From positions 22,454 through 81,049 of the forward strand of contig NW_020170395.1 of NCBI RefSeq assembly GCF_000524195.1: DNA of 58,596 bases, read 5' to 3'. Under the pieces are notes generated by a model. It saw nothing but the letters and a program-made list of their open reading frames with translations, had not been told where the DNA came from and ran no database searches. A program made the translations under genes and the position numbers. The stretch comes from Echinococcus granulosus (lineage: Eukaryota > Platyhelminthes > Cestoda > Cyclophyllidea > Taeniidae). Position 1 is the first letter of the stretch, and each line of letters opens with the position of its first letter. Positions 47,601-50,669 of the stretch are shown here, in pieces.

Positions 47601-50245
47601 TGCGTTAATTTTCCTCAAAGAGGAAGATGTGCTCGAAACATTTTTTTACTTTGGTCTATAAGTGTGCTCAGCAAGGAAGCATGGTTTTCTACCTGGGCTC
47701 TTCCGAGTAAATCCTACCTTCTTCATAAACCTCAGGCTGGAAACAAGAACCAACTTCAGTTTTCGTCCGTCCAAAAGGGAGTGCTAAATGGTATATTGAT
47801 AACTGGAACCTATCCTTTTTCCTCCTTTCCTTCAGGCAACCAACAAATGATGATACCGACCGCAGGCGCTCCCGCTCCAAGTCAAGTGATGGTTCAAACC
47901 GATGCTGCTCAGCAGGTAAGTCTCCGCTCTCATCTGTCTCTGTCCAGGCGTGCTCATTTTTTTGTTATCCTCAGCAGATGATGGTCCAGCCCGCAAACTA
48001 CTTCCAGTCTCTGGCTCAACCAGCTACCCCGCTTTCGGGCTCTGGCGCCCAGCCCGCGATGGTCGCTCCCGCGGCTGCTCCCGCTCCGGCTGCTACTGGT
48101 GCCATTACCATGACGACTTCCGCCGTTCCGGTTGCTGCCCCTGCTGGTGCAAACATCGCCATGGACGACAATGGGCCCTTCGTGCTTCCCGATCCGCCCT
48201 CGGATCACCAACAGGAGCGTGATCAAGTAAATCTTGCGCACACACACACACACATGGACGTGTGATTTATACGTGTTTGTTCACTCGTTTTCTTAGGTTC
48301 TCTGTTCAAATCCGTGTATATGTAGGTGGGAACGCGGGGGTGGGGCTGGAATTTGTGTGGGCTGTGATTAGCATAACTGTGGAAAGATGAGTGTATCCCC
48401 TTTTCGCCTTTCACCTTTTCGGTTTTTCTGTCATTGGTAAGCCATGAATTACACCTCTGTCGTGGAGATTGCTGCAAAGTAGCCGGCCTGCTGTTGAGGT
48501 TCCCAGAGGTATGGATGTGTAATCAAAATACAACAAGAATAGGTCGAAATTTACATCATTTCCCCCACCAGTGTAACTTGATGATCCTCAACAACCTCTA
48601 AAATTAAATTAAACGTATATTTATCGAAAGCTCTTTAAAACTTGTAGAATCCTCTTCTAGTACTCTGTTTTTATGCAACAGATGGATGGGAAATATATTG
48701 TGAAATGATGTTTTGCTCTTAAGAGGGCATGAAAAATGCGTTCTAAATCAAATATCAGCACAAATGTGTTTAACATAAGGTAAAGCTTTCACTGATTCGT
48801 GAATCATAGCATTCTATATTCACTTTCTGGGGTTGAATACTCGCGTGTTTGCTGAAGGCAACAGTGTCACACCAATATTGCCGTCTTTTCACCCAACTGG
48901 TTAGATTTCTTCTGCAGTTTCCTGAACCAAATTGTCTCTAATCTTGTGTGATTTTGATGCTTTGGCTGTTTTGACGAAATTCCTGCTGTTAACGATTCTG
49001 TTTTTTGTCCACACAAGGTATTCATGAGTTCAAATTATTATTTTAGGGAAGGCTATAATTCTCTTACATAGTATTGGGAAAAGGAAGTTCATAACATTAG
49101 ATGTTATACTACCTAAGATTATGTAAGTCAAAGTAGTTACTTTAATAGGTACTAAAACTAAACACCTCTTGTTTTCAACTGTCGTTGTCCTTTTAACGGA
49201 TTACTTCAGAGGTTTCCTCATTTCTTGTGGTTACAGTTGAGCCTTTTGAACCTGTCTCACCAATACCAGTGTCTAAACTTGACAATCCGCTAGTAGAAGG
49301 CTGTACGATAGGTACCTCTGTCTTCATACTGAGAAATTGGCAAAGATGAGTTTGTGCTGCTGGTGTATGGTAAACTCCTGTTCCTCCTTGGCGCAATTGT
49401 TAGGGCCATTTCAACTCCCAAGTGATTGTCCTTGTTCTTCGCTGCATAGCCAGTCAGCTTCCTAGATGGAAACACGTCATTATGTCGCATTAATTCACAG
49501 TTCAAATTATTAGGAAATGTTTGGTGATCATAAAATATGCGCGGTTGAAATACCAACACCTCAATGAAATTCAAATTTATGCCACCATTACATAACAGAC
49601 TGGTTTCTTTCGCTCACCGAAGGAAGACAAAATTCACTTGTGAGTTTAGGCATGAGTCGTATCTTTACTGTCATCAAGGAATAACGCATCCCATTATTTC
49701 TTCTAGCATCTCATCGAACTACATAGTTCAATAAAGTTTCAAGTTTTTCCCGCTAAAGGTGATAGCTATTTAGTGAGTAATATCAGAATTTAGATGTGAA
49801 TCAAATTCAAAATACGTTTATTTTACCTGGCGGAGGGAAAGTACGTCCTTTTACTTGCATTTTATTTGTTAAACTCGATAACGTTTCAGGATGGTTGCGG
49901 TCGCAGATAGTGATCAACTAGGTTCCTTACTTGAGCAGCAGTTTCAGCCACTCAATTGGTGTTTTGCAGGTCGCGGCTGCCTTGGATGCGCTTAATGCTG
50001 CTACGGAGCCCCCACAACCACGCCAGACGACGTCGGCTGCAGCTGTGGCTAGCGGTGAGCACCCTCCACCGGGCTACGATGAGGCAGTGGGCATGGCAAT
50101 CACCCGTCCCGCTGGCGGTGCTGATGCTGCTGCTGCAGCCCCGGTTCTTCCTCCACGCCGCACTGCTCCTGCCAACAACGCCGCCGTTGCTGCCGAATCG
50201 CTGAGCTTGGCGCAGCGCTACGGACTCCCGGTGGCCGAAATCTAA
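8688..50245 (+). CDS. Single-pass membrane protein with a hypervariable MAM-like ectodomain; mutually exclusive exon arrays
   Basis: Invariant exons: 8688-8696, 9307-9358, 42088-42175, 44035-44451, 46082-46291, 47836-47915, 47975-48226, 49970-50245. Between the second and third lie 21 intact N exons and 19 a/b cassettes, listed separately. One isoform (N of 340 nt, b of 94 nt) sums to 1869 coding bases, i.e. 622 residues. Order: signal peptide, MAM-like domain (N half, hinge, C half, closing strand), short Pro-rich stalk, one transmembrane helix, Arg/His-rich juxtamembrane segment, Gly/Ser then Pro/Ala/Gln-rich tail with PPGY. MAM assignment rests on paired Cys before F-E/D and before W in the 'CDFDDGETCGW' motif, W...LCL, ARLWSPPIP, CLxFxY, LLQQ..G, LW(S)..W..a.vdL....DFQ, and the closing I-E-V-...-VDNI...C strand. 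Membrane MAM proteins are generally adhesive or recognition molecules. Each variant has splice sites and an open frame, and the phases allow only one N and one b per message. Array introns outside the listed exons and relics are pyrimidine-rich and show no other gene. Expression and true exclusivity are inferred. Confidence 0.85.
9307..9358 (+). CDS. Signal-peptide exon (invariant)
   Basis: 52 nt, acceptor tgtag, donor CAG|gtaaat. It reads IVTALFTLTLASWASAS and leaves one base (phase 1), which is what every N exon needs on entry. The hydrophobic core followed by A-S-A-S fits signal-peptidase cleavage. The last base G supplies the first base of the junction codon, giving Ala, Gly, Glu, Asp or Val depending on the N exon chosen. 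Confidence 0.7.
10032..10416 (+). CDS. Variant exon N1 (MAM-like N-terminal half)
   Basis: 385 nt, the longest variant. Acceptor cgtag, donor GG|gtgatt, phase 1 in and phase 2 out. Reads AECKFDKGMCGWRSDP, later WPILCLS, then LRSPSVPASLGLRCLTF and LALLLQKPG. Both Cys of the first MAM disulfide are present. It has a longer loop between the LCL strand and the LRSP strand than the other variants. Confidence 0.8.
10592..10890 (+). pseudogene. Relic N exon R1
   Basis: After a tcag the frame reads VHTFYSHTCGWVNEAAN and is then stopped by TGA. The match is to the CDF...TCGW..EA.W part of N exons. Downstream similarity decays and no donor with the right phase was found. Confidence 0.6.
11042..11402 (+). 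CDS. Variant exon N2
   Basis: 361 nt, acceptor caccag, donor GG|gtgcgt, phases 1/2. Contains LAVCDFDDEETCGWMHEEA, WAIEQGYLCLAAK, VRFASAPISAVVGVKCIVF and LTLLQQQEG. Four cysteines. Closest relatives are N3 and N4, forming an ancestral 'Cys-pair' subgroup at the 5' side. Confidence 0.85.
11995..12135 (+). pseudogene. Relic N exon R2
   Basis: Reads WDYDDGRMHDMVPW then TAA at 12067. Compared with the N4 motif (CDFDDGETCGWVHEEVPW) the ETCGW block is deleted. Similarity continues past the stop through the GCGGTT..., CTCTGTCT-like and AAAGTGCCC-like segments, then fades. Confidence 0.65.
12660..13020 (+). CDS. Variant exon N3
   Basis: 361 nt, acceptor gctag, donor GG|gtattt, phases 1/2. Contains VAVCNFNDGDTCGWMHEGA, GYLCLKAK, IRVRFTSSPVPSAFGLKCIA and SLAMLFQEEG. 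It has a fifth cysteine (GSFCSL) near its 3' end, one of only two variants with an odd Cys count. Confidence 0.85.
13564..13927 (+). CDS. Variant exon N4
   Basis: 364 nt, acceptor gctag, donor GG|gtactt, phases 1/2. Contains LAVCDFDDGETCGWVHEEV, DRLCLKAKVP, KVRFSSPPIPASFGVKCVVF and SLSLLQQQKG. Four cysteines in the canonical places. Confidence 0.85.
14690..15008 (+). pseudogene. Relic N exon R3
   Basis: Has a good acceptor (tttccag) and reads ASDFDDGDVFG before TGA at 14728: the second Cys codon has become Phe and the conserved Trp codon TGG has become TGA. Similarity to N4 persists to about the LLQQ region (gccagcaac). A recently dead copy of the N2-N4 subgroup. Confidence 0.75.
15116..15431 (+). 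CDS. Variant exon N5
   Basis: 316 nt, acceptor tgcag, donor GG|gtgctt, phases 1/2. Reads FMPFHVWTFEEGDMEDWSND, SSICVSAK, SSRLWSPSVSGSFGINCITI and SLSLLQQSSG. First variant in map order in which both Cys of the first MAM disulfide are replaced (HVW and EDW in place of xC and xCGW). Confidence 0.8.
15541..15755 (+). pseudogene. Relic N exon R4 and linked block
   Basis: After tgcag a frame reads LPIQVWAFEDTFDG then TGA; this matches the xVWTFEE..DxW motif of N5. It is followed by ctcatttacagGT and an agtggcggct(g)aatt block. The same three landmarks recur in the same order at 28900-29075. Confidence 0.55.
16063..16399 (+). CDS. Variant exon N6
   Basis: 337 nt, acceptor ctgtag, donor GG|gtgatt, phases 1/2. 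Contains ETPPKPFFVWTFNENTGKW, NWHQKWELINGAICLRNV, ALLWSPPIPQSVGMRCITM and LAMLQQQTG. Founder-type member of the 'PKPxxVWTF' subgroup (N6-N12). Confidence 0.87.
16656..16995 (+). CDS. Variant exon N7
   Basis: 340 nt, acceptor ctgtag, donor GG|gtgatt, phases 1/2. Contains DTLPKPLFMWTFDENIGGW, ISNYHQKWELINGAVCLHNV, APLWSPPVPQTVGMRCVTI and LALLQQQDG. PKPxxVWTF subgroup. Confidence 0.87.
17345..17645 (+). pseudogene. Relic N exon R5
   Basis: Clearly alignable with N6-N8 (CCAACGAT...TTCCAAATTGGCATCAGAAGTGG, CCTGGAGT, CATTCCACAAGCC, GGAGTGCGTTGC) but frame-shifted repeatedly, with no single open frame and no donor at the expected end. Missing start motif and LQQQ end. Confidence 0.75.
17738..18077 (+). 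CDS. Variant exon N8
   Basis: 340 nt, acceptor ctgtag, donor GG|gtgaat, phases 1/2. Contains DTPPKPYYVWTFTENTGKW, NWHQKWELMDGAVCLRNV, APLWSPPIPHSLGMRCITM and LAMLQQQDG. Confidence 0.87.
18325..18664 (+). CDS. Variant exon N9 (relocated cysteine)
   Basis: 340 nt, acceptor ctgtag, donor GG|gtgact, phases 1/2. Contains DVPPKPYFVWTFDEDTGGW, NWNQRWQLIDSAICLCNV, APLRSPPIPQAVGMRRITM and LAMLHQQVG. The cysteine invariant in all the other intact variants (MRC) is Arg (TGC to CGC), and LWSPP is LRSPP. A new Cys appears at CLCNV, where siblings have Arg or His, so the total Cys number is kept. Confidence 0.85.
18948..19287 (+). CDS. Variant exon N10
   Basis: 340 nt, acceptor tctag, donor GG|gtgatt, phases 1/2. 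Contains DALPKPFFVWTFNENTGKW, NQRQKWELMSGVICLHNV, VLFWSPLIPHVVGMRCIAM and LAILQQQDG. Confidence 0.87.
19574..19913 (+). CDS. Variant exon N11
   Basis: 340 nt, acceptor ctgtag, donor GG|gtgatt, phases 1/2. Contains DSLPKPYYVWTFNENAGKW, NWNQKWERIDGAICLYNA, SPLWSPPISEAVGMHCITM and LAMLQQQEG. Confidence 0.87.
20236..20470 (+). pseudogene. Relic N exon R6
   Basis: Alignable pieces of the N6-N12 type in order (AAATGGGTCAACGATACTGCTAACT, CGCAATGTGCC, CCTTGGCTTTCTT, CGTCGTGTCACCATGG, ATCAATATCGGTTC, TTGCAATACTA) with large deletions and in-frame stops. No usable donor. Confidence 0.75.
20672..21011 (+). CDS. Variant exon N12
   Basis: 340 nt, acceptor ccgtag, donor GG|gtgatt, phases 1/2. Contains DPLPKPYFIWTFDEDTGSW, NWNQKWELLSGAICLRNV, APLWSPPIPQDVGMHCVTM and LALLQQQDG. 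Last of the PKPxxVWTF run. Confidence 0.87.
21290..21650 (+). pseudogene. Relic N exon R7
   Basis: Resembles N6-N12: a GAATACATATTACAC..GAGTCTTCAATGAAAATATGTGGAAATGGGTTAA start, GATTGGAA, GGAGTTCAATG, ending near ATCAAGATAGGTG in place of AACAGGACGGGTG. Frame broken several times. It shows an active duplication front at the 3' end of the subgroup. Confidence 0.65.
21850..22140 (+). pseudogene. Relic N exon R8
   Basis: The segment TCTGAAGATTGGACGAATGATGCTGGTAAATGGGATCAGAAA matches the ED.TND..NW.QKW motif. Further weak matches reach the LWS..IP..V region, but frame and splice sites are lost. Confidence 0.6.
22293..22638 (+). CDS. Variant exon N13
   Basis: 346 nt, acceptor tttag, donor GA|gtgaat, phases 1/2. 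Contains SVLHTWKFEEDLADWTND, NWHHKWQVEWHQLCLAAK, ARLWSSPIPSEVRIGCLTL and LSLLRHHDE. It alone ends in GA, so the junction residue to the hinge becomes Asp or Glu instead of Gly. Confidence 0.85.
22979..23315 (+). CDS. Variant exon N14
   Basis: 337 nt, acceptor tctag, donor GG|gtgcct, phases 1/2. Contains ELPKPLLTWTFSEDLEEW, NWLQKWRVSQIRNQKLLCLH, ARLLSPLIPARLGLRCLFI and LNLLQRQKG. Sister of N15; the similarity extends into the upstream intron, so the duplication is recent. Confidence 0.87.
23698..24034 (+). CDS. Variant exon N15
   Basis: 337 nt, acceptor tctag, donor GG|gtgctt, phases 1/2. Contains ELPKPLLTWTFSEDLEEW, NWFQKWKVSSMRNQTLLCLQ, ARLLSPPIPSDLSLRCLAI and LSLLQRQKG. The long open frame running into its upstream intron is fortuitous. 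Confidence 0.87.
24446..24737 (+). CDS. Variant exon N16
   Basis: 292 nt, acceptor cgtag, donor GG|gtgagg, phases 1/2. Contains TSLTCGFENGSLCEWGND, WLATWKVDNSTLCFKPL, ARLYSPFLSEEDVIGCVKF and SLMQKQMG. The first MAM Cys pair is present again. Subtype shared with N18 and N19. Confidence 0.87.
25321..25675 (+). CDS. Variant exon N17
   Basis: 355 nt, acceptor tatag, donor AG|gtaaaa, phases 1/2. Contains NSFSCDFESPGMQSFCHW, NIDPRDSGAMWGIIWS, TNMLCLTPA, ARFWSPKFRVAKADVVPRC and LSLMFHSSR. Ends in AG, so the junction residue becomes Ser or Arg. Subtype shared only with N20. Confidence 0.87.
26328..26607 (+). CDS. Variant exon N18
   Basis: 280 nt, the shortest. Acceptor actag, donor GG|gtgaga, phases 1/2. 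Contains TSLDCAFENGSICEWTND, NNWFATWGVLDSLLCFRQ, ARLYSPLLSGHYRIGCVKL and LSLLQKQMG. Confidence 0.87.
27054..27357 (+). CDS. Variant exon N19
   Basis: 304 nt, acceptor cgtag, donor GG|gtgagg, phases 1/2. Contains ASLNCTFESGSLCTWSND, NNWLATWEIVQRKNTILCLK, ARLYSRFLSVQDGIGCFKF and LSLMQRQMG. Sister of N16; the intron just upstream is also similar (cggtttctgt.tttccatcgtag). Confidence 0.87.
27862..28219 (+). CDS. Variant exon N20
   Basis: 358 nt, acceptor ttcag, donor AG|gtaatc, phases 1/2. Contains ASLFACDFEVQGLKSLCGW, KDDPRDNGVAWIIVWN, TNSLCMTLA, ARLWSPKFHAAKTYEAPQC and LSVMRHSVR. Same subtype and same AG junction as N17. Confidence 0.87.
28900..29075 (+). pseudogene. Possible relic N block R9
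   Basis: Shares three ordered landmarks with R4: (t)ccatgcagGGAGGCGTTTCCTTCCA, CCTCATTTCAGGT, and GTTAGTGGCGGCTAAATT. No coding frame survives. Identification rests on the paralogy with 15541-15755. Confidence 0.4.
29141..29447 (+). CDS. Variant exon N21
   Basis: 307 nt, donor GG|gtatga, phases 1/2. Contains SPLDCHFDNACSWMPDP, AKWQIENGTMCLRPV, ARLWSTDIRFHHNVQCLCF and LSVLLHSSG. The acceptor is a tandem ttcagcag (NAGNAG), so use of the first AG (exon from 29138) adds one residue without frame change. Five cysteines. Confidence 0.85.
30294..30360 (+). pseudogene. Possible relic b exon before cassette 1
   Basis: After aatag the sequence reads L-W-N-T-V-G-S-H-S-V then TAG, where live b exons have Trp (compare SSVDTEGAHSVW of b14). 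No hinge exon or GT donor could be placed. Low-confidence. Confidence 0.35.
30542..30743 (+). CDS. Cassette 1 (hinge a1 + exon b1)
   Basis: a1 30542-30592 (51 nt, phase 2/2): NCQKILDAITGQEFEV. 45-nt intron. b1 30638-30743 (106 nt, phase 2/0): LLWNSSVSRAPSSSSW, ending STDFK|gtattc. The junction codon TG|T is Cys. Confidence 0.8.
30904..31099 (+). CDS. Cassette 2 (a2 + b2, hinge without cysteines)
   Basis: a2 30904-30954 (51 nt): NLREVLDLATGKTLQI. 42-nt intron. b2 30997-31099 (103 nt): VIWSSKALSQSLAWQTA, ending AGDFK|gtgaga. Unique in lacking both hinge Cys: the first is Leu, and the junction codon is AG|T (Ser) instead of TG|T/C (Cys). Confidence 0.8.
31211..31402 (+). CDS. Cassette 3 (a3 + b3)
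   Basis: a3 31211-31261: SCKDIRDPATGDIHHV. 38-nt intron. b3 31300-31402 (103 nt): HLWSSNNTMGTKSVWTR, ending TTSDFQ|gtgagg. Type II pair (with 2, 14 and 16). Confidence 0.82.
31883..32064 (+). CDS. Cassette 4 (a4 + b4, shortest b)
   Basis: a4 31883-31933: NCHSILDPVSGDVIEY. 40-nt intron. b4 31974-32064 (91 nt, the shortest): LLWKSESSSGWQKTSL, ending SSTDFQ|gtgaga. The loop between LW and W is shortened without loss of frame. Confidence 0.82.
32215..32345 (+). pseudogene. Relic cassette
   Basis: A 35-base hinge remnant (32215-32249; acceptor tcag, donor ctg|gtaact, contains TAA and a 16-base deletion) is followed at normal spacing by a 58-base b remnant (32288-32345, ending CTTCGAG|gtgatt) with TGGTGTAAAAGTGCCGTAG. 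Splice-site-like ends survive, but the frame does not. Confidence 0.65.
32513..32716 (+). CDS. Cassette 5 (a5 + b5)
   Basis: a5 32513-32563: FCRDIPDPLTGKMIRY. 44-nt intron. b5 32608-32716 (109 nt): ALWSTNTTSGASTWSKA, ending NGDFQ|gtatca. Type III pair (with 7 and 13). Confidence 0.82.
32985..33065 (+). pseudogene. Relic b exon
   Basis: ACACTACAGGTTCGACGTC followed by TTAGCATAGTGTC, GTTGATCTGTCTTCTGTGAC and AAGAACCATTTCC aligns with type I b exons from AACACCACAGGTTCGACGTC through GATTTTCAG. Frame and donor are lost. Confidence 0.7.
33439..33630 (+). CDS. Cassette 6 (a6 + b6)
   Basis: a6 33439-33489: RCVQVIHPLTGKPSSF. 47-nt intron. b6 33537-33630 (94 nt): SNDDLWNTTGSTSDWQT, ending AAKSDFQ|gtattt. 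First of ten type I pairs (6, 8-12, 15, 17-19). Confidence 0.85.
33979..34183 (+). CDS. Cassette 7 (a7 + b7)
   Basis: a7 33979-34029: SCHEFVVPETGKKIQY. 45-nt intron. b7 34075-34183 (109 nt): EPETLWSENATSGASTW, ending VKTDFQ|gtacta. Type III. Confidence 0.83.
34367..34558 (+). CDS. Cassette 8 (a8 + b8)
   Basis: a8 34367-34417: DCVQVVHPVTGQTSSH. 47-nt intron. b8 34465-34558 (94 nt): FNQYLWNTTGSTSGWQM, ending LAKSDFQ|gtattc. Type I. Confidence 0.85.
35067..35253 (+). CDS. Cassette 9 (a9 + b9)
   Basis: a9 35067-35117: RCVQVPDPKTRKPASL; the otherwise near-invariant Gly of the T-G turn is Arg. 42-nt intron. b9 35160-35253 (94 nt): FNDDLWNITGSTSGWQT, ending VAKSDFQ|gtattt. Type I. Confidence 0.85.
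35710..35900 (+). CDS. Cassette 10 (a10 + b10)
   Basis: a10 35710-35760: DCVQVANPKGGKATSV. 46-nt intron. b10 35807-35900 (94 nt): FSEDIWNTTGPTSGWKT, ending VTKNDFQ|gtattt. Type I. Confidence 0.85.
36251..36442 (+). CDS. Cassette 11 (a11 + b11)
   Basis: a11 36251-36301: DCVQVANPKTGKPTNF. 47-nt intron. b11 36349-36442 (94 nt): FNDDLWNTTDLSPGWQT, ending VAKSDFQ|gtacta. Type I. Confidence 0.85.
37121..37311 (+). CDS. Cassette 12 (a12 + b12)
   Basis: a12 37121-37171: RCVQVPDPMGGKTTRV. 46-nt intron. b12 37218-37311 (94 nt): FNDDLWNASGPASDWQN, ending AAKTDFQ|gtattt. Type I. Confidence 0.85.
37557..37762 (+). CDS. Cassette 13 (a13 + b13)
   Basis: a13 37557-37607: SCSEFVNPTTGKRIQH. 46-nt intron. 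b13 37654-37762 (109 nt): EPETLWSANSTSVFSTW, ending VAKSDFQ|gtaccc. Type III. It lies only 246 bases after cassette 12. Confidence 0.83.
38378..38569 (+). CDS. Cassette 14 (a14 + b14)
   Basis: a14 38378-38428: NCKNVRDADTGEIHII. 38-nt intron. b14 38467-38569 (103 nt): QLWSSVDTEGAHSVWTR, ending TTSDFQ|gtgaga. Type II. With cassette 15 it forms a unit duplicated as cassettes 16-17. Confidence 0.83.
38748..38937 (+). CDS. Cassette 15 (a15 + b15)
   Basis: a15 38748-38798: NCVQVIHPKTGKPSSF. 45-nt intron. b15 38844-38937 (94 nt): SNDELWNITGPTSGWQS, ending LTTGDFQ|gtattc. Type I. Only 178 bases after cassette 14. Confidence 0.85.
39474..39666 (+). CDS. Cassette 16 (a16 + b16), donor site mutated
   Basis: a16 39474-39524: NCKKLFDPETGELHTI. 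39-nt intron. b16 39564-39666 (103 nt): RLWSSTDIIAGNPVWTR, ending SASDFQ. Both frames are open, but the exon is followed by atgaga where its sister b14 has gtgaga. The GT donor is therefore AT, and the sequence is not a U12 AT-AC donor. The cassette may be newly dead or unusable; a sequencing error must be excluded. Confidence 0.7.
39874..40066 (+). CDS. Cassette 17 (a17 + b17)
   Basis: a17 39874-39924: RCIEVADPKTGKSSRH. 48-nt intron. b17 39973-40066 (94 nt): FNDDLWSTNGSTSGWQG, ending VVKSDFQ|gtatta. Type I. Confidence 0.85.
40670..40852 (+). CDS. Cassette 18 (a18 + b18)
   Basis: a18 40670-40720: GCVQVPHPITGKLSSV. 38-nt intron. b18 40759-40852 (94 nt): SNDDLWNASGPTSGWQK, ending AVKSDFQ|gtattt. 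Type I. Confidence 0.85.
41247..41428 (+). CDS. Cassette 19 (a19 + b19)
   Basis: a19 41247-41297: DCIQVIHPKTGKPTSV. 37-nt intron, the shortest of the array. b19 41335-41428 (94 nt): SNEDIWKTTGSTLGWQN, ending AAKSDFQ|gtagtc. Type I. Last live cassette before the invariant exon. Confidence 0.85.
41738..41870 (+). pseudogene. Possible relic cassette after cassette 19
   Basis: A hinge-sized piece (acceptor ttttag, about 49 bases, ending ATTTTTG|gtaact) is followed by tagTGAATGAGCTGG, which resembles the start of type III b exons (tagTGAACCAGAAACT). No frame is kept. Weak. Confidence 0.35.
42088..42175 (+). CDS. Invariant exon closing the MAM-like domain
   Basis: 88 nt, acceptor tttag, donor AGCG|gtgcgt, phase 0 in and phase 1 out. 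Reads IILEGVIPAGYPDARICVDN then ITSYTVPCS. This matches the last part of MAM domains (a V-F-E-A/G-V strand, a G-rich turn, I-A-L/V-D-D/N-I, and the final Cys). It accepts every b exon in frame and supplies two constant cysteines, one likely partner of the MRC/LRC cysteine in the N exons. Confidence 0.85.
42176..44034 (+). other. Intron, nothing else seen
   Basis: 1.86 kb between the MAM-closing exon and the transmembrane exon. No cassette-like exon, relic or second gene recognised. A 213-residue antisense frame across its 3' end is a shadow of the transmembrane exon. Confidence 0.6.
44035..44451 (+). CDS. Transmembrane exon (invariant)
   Basis: 417 nt, acceptor ctcaag, donor TCTG|gtgcgt, phases 1/1. 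It begins with a short Pro-rich stalk (ELEPKPVKPSTATYTW), then one hydrophobic helix at 44097-44168 (ITFIVALAFGLLIPVLFLVG plus IIVV) followed by CRRRHAYRHHH, a positive stop-transfer segment. By the positive-inside rule the MAM-like side is extracellular. A Gly/Ser-rich linker (SGGGMSVSGAGSGSYG) and a segment with DDPFAEH start the cytoplasmic tail. Confidence 0.88.
44452..46081 (+). other. Intron, nothing else seen
   Basis: 1.6 kb between the transmembrane exon and the first tail exon. Only short frames without domain signal. Confidence 0.55.
46082..46291 (+). CDS. Tail exon 1 (invariant)
   Basis: 210 nt, acceptor ctgaag, donor CAAG|gtaacc, phases 1/1. Reads RVVGGTLIRQTSQPAYNGAP, YGYQTMVTTGKAMRYNGVPM and a Gln/Asn/Met-rich end (PNMVQQG). 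Low-complexity cytoplasmic tail with several Tyr that could be modification sites (inference). Confidence 0.8.
46292..47835 (+). other. Intron with pyrimidine-rich CTAT-type simple sequence
   Basis: 1.5 kb. Bases about 46310-46660 are a T/C-rich tract with many CTATC/TCTAT units. No exon recognised. Confidence 0.55.
47836..47915 (+). CDS. Tail exon 2 (invariant)
   Basis: 80 nt, acceptor ttcag, donor CAG|gtaagt, phase 1 in and 0 out. Reads NQQMMIPTAGAPAPSQVMVQ then TDAAQQ. A 59-base intron separates it from the next tail exon. Confidence 0.8.
47975..48226 (+). CDS. Tail exon 3 (invariant)
   Basis: 252 nt, donor CAA|gtaaat, phases 0/0. Reads MMVQPANYFQSLAQPATPLS, a Pro/Ala-rich run, then DDNGPFVLPDPPSDHQQERD. 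The acceptor is a tandem cctcagcag (NAGNAG), so the first Gln is optional (exon from 47975 or 47978). Confidence 0.8.
48227..49969 (+). other. Intron, nothing else seen
   Basis: 1.7 kb between the third and last tail exons. Apart from the CA repeat at its start, no feature was recognised. Confidence 0.55.
48239..48254. repeat. (CA)8 microsatellite
   Basis: Eight perfect CA units just inside the intron, 12 bases after the tail exon 3 donor. Confidence 0.9.
49970..50245 (+). CDS. Last tail exon with PPGY motif and stop
   Basis: 276 nt, acceptor ttgcag, phase 0, TAA at 50243. Reads VAAALDALNAATEPPQPRQT, then EHPPPGYDEAVGMAITRP and an Ala/Pro-rich end (VLPPRRTAP...LSLAQRYGLPVAEI). The PPGY at 50066-50077 is a PPxY motif, the class bound by WW domains, suggesting NEDD4-like ligase or other WW-adaptor binding (inference). 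Codon choice is GC-rich relative to the introns. Confidence 0.87.
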   Translation, partial: VAAALDALNAATEPPQPRQTTSAAAVASGEHPPPGYDEAVGMAITRPAGGADAAAAAPVLPPRRTAPANNAAVAAESLSLAQRYGLPVAEI

Positions 50246-50643
50246 GCTGGCGAGCGGGCGAATGGGGGATGTATTGCATCGGATCCTGGCCGATCCAAGC
50301 AAGGCGGAATTCCTCACGTCCAATGCGCCATACTATTACCATTAATACTAATCGACTCTAAAATCGTCATCGCTTTCCTTTGCCATCCTATCTCGCTCTC
50401 TCACTCACGTTGACTCTGCTTGCATGCATTTTAGCTTTAGTAAACTGTCAAGGCAATCAAACGATCTTTCTCTTTAATCTCCACTTTTAATCATCTCTCC
50501 GCGTGCATGCTCTCCTCAGTTTACTAGCTTTTCAGTTTCACTTCCCCAATGACGCTATCATCAAGTAATCGTTAATTGACAACCTTGTTTACCTTCCATT
50601 TTTGTGTGTGCTTCATCGGCTTTTAACTCGAATTGTGTCATCG

Positions 50644-50649
50644 AATAAA
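50644..50649 (+). terminator. Polyadenylation signal AATAAA
   Basis: A canonical hexamer about 400 bases after the stop, followed by a T/G-rich stretch (tggtatgcatttgttttatttatttgtg). Probable 3' end of the large gene. Confidence 0.65.
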
Positions 50650-50669
50650 GTTTATCCCTCATCCCATAA

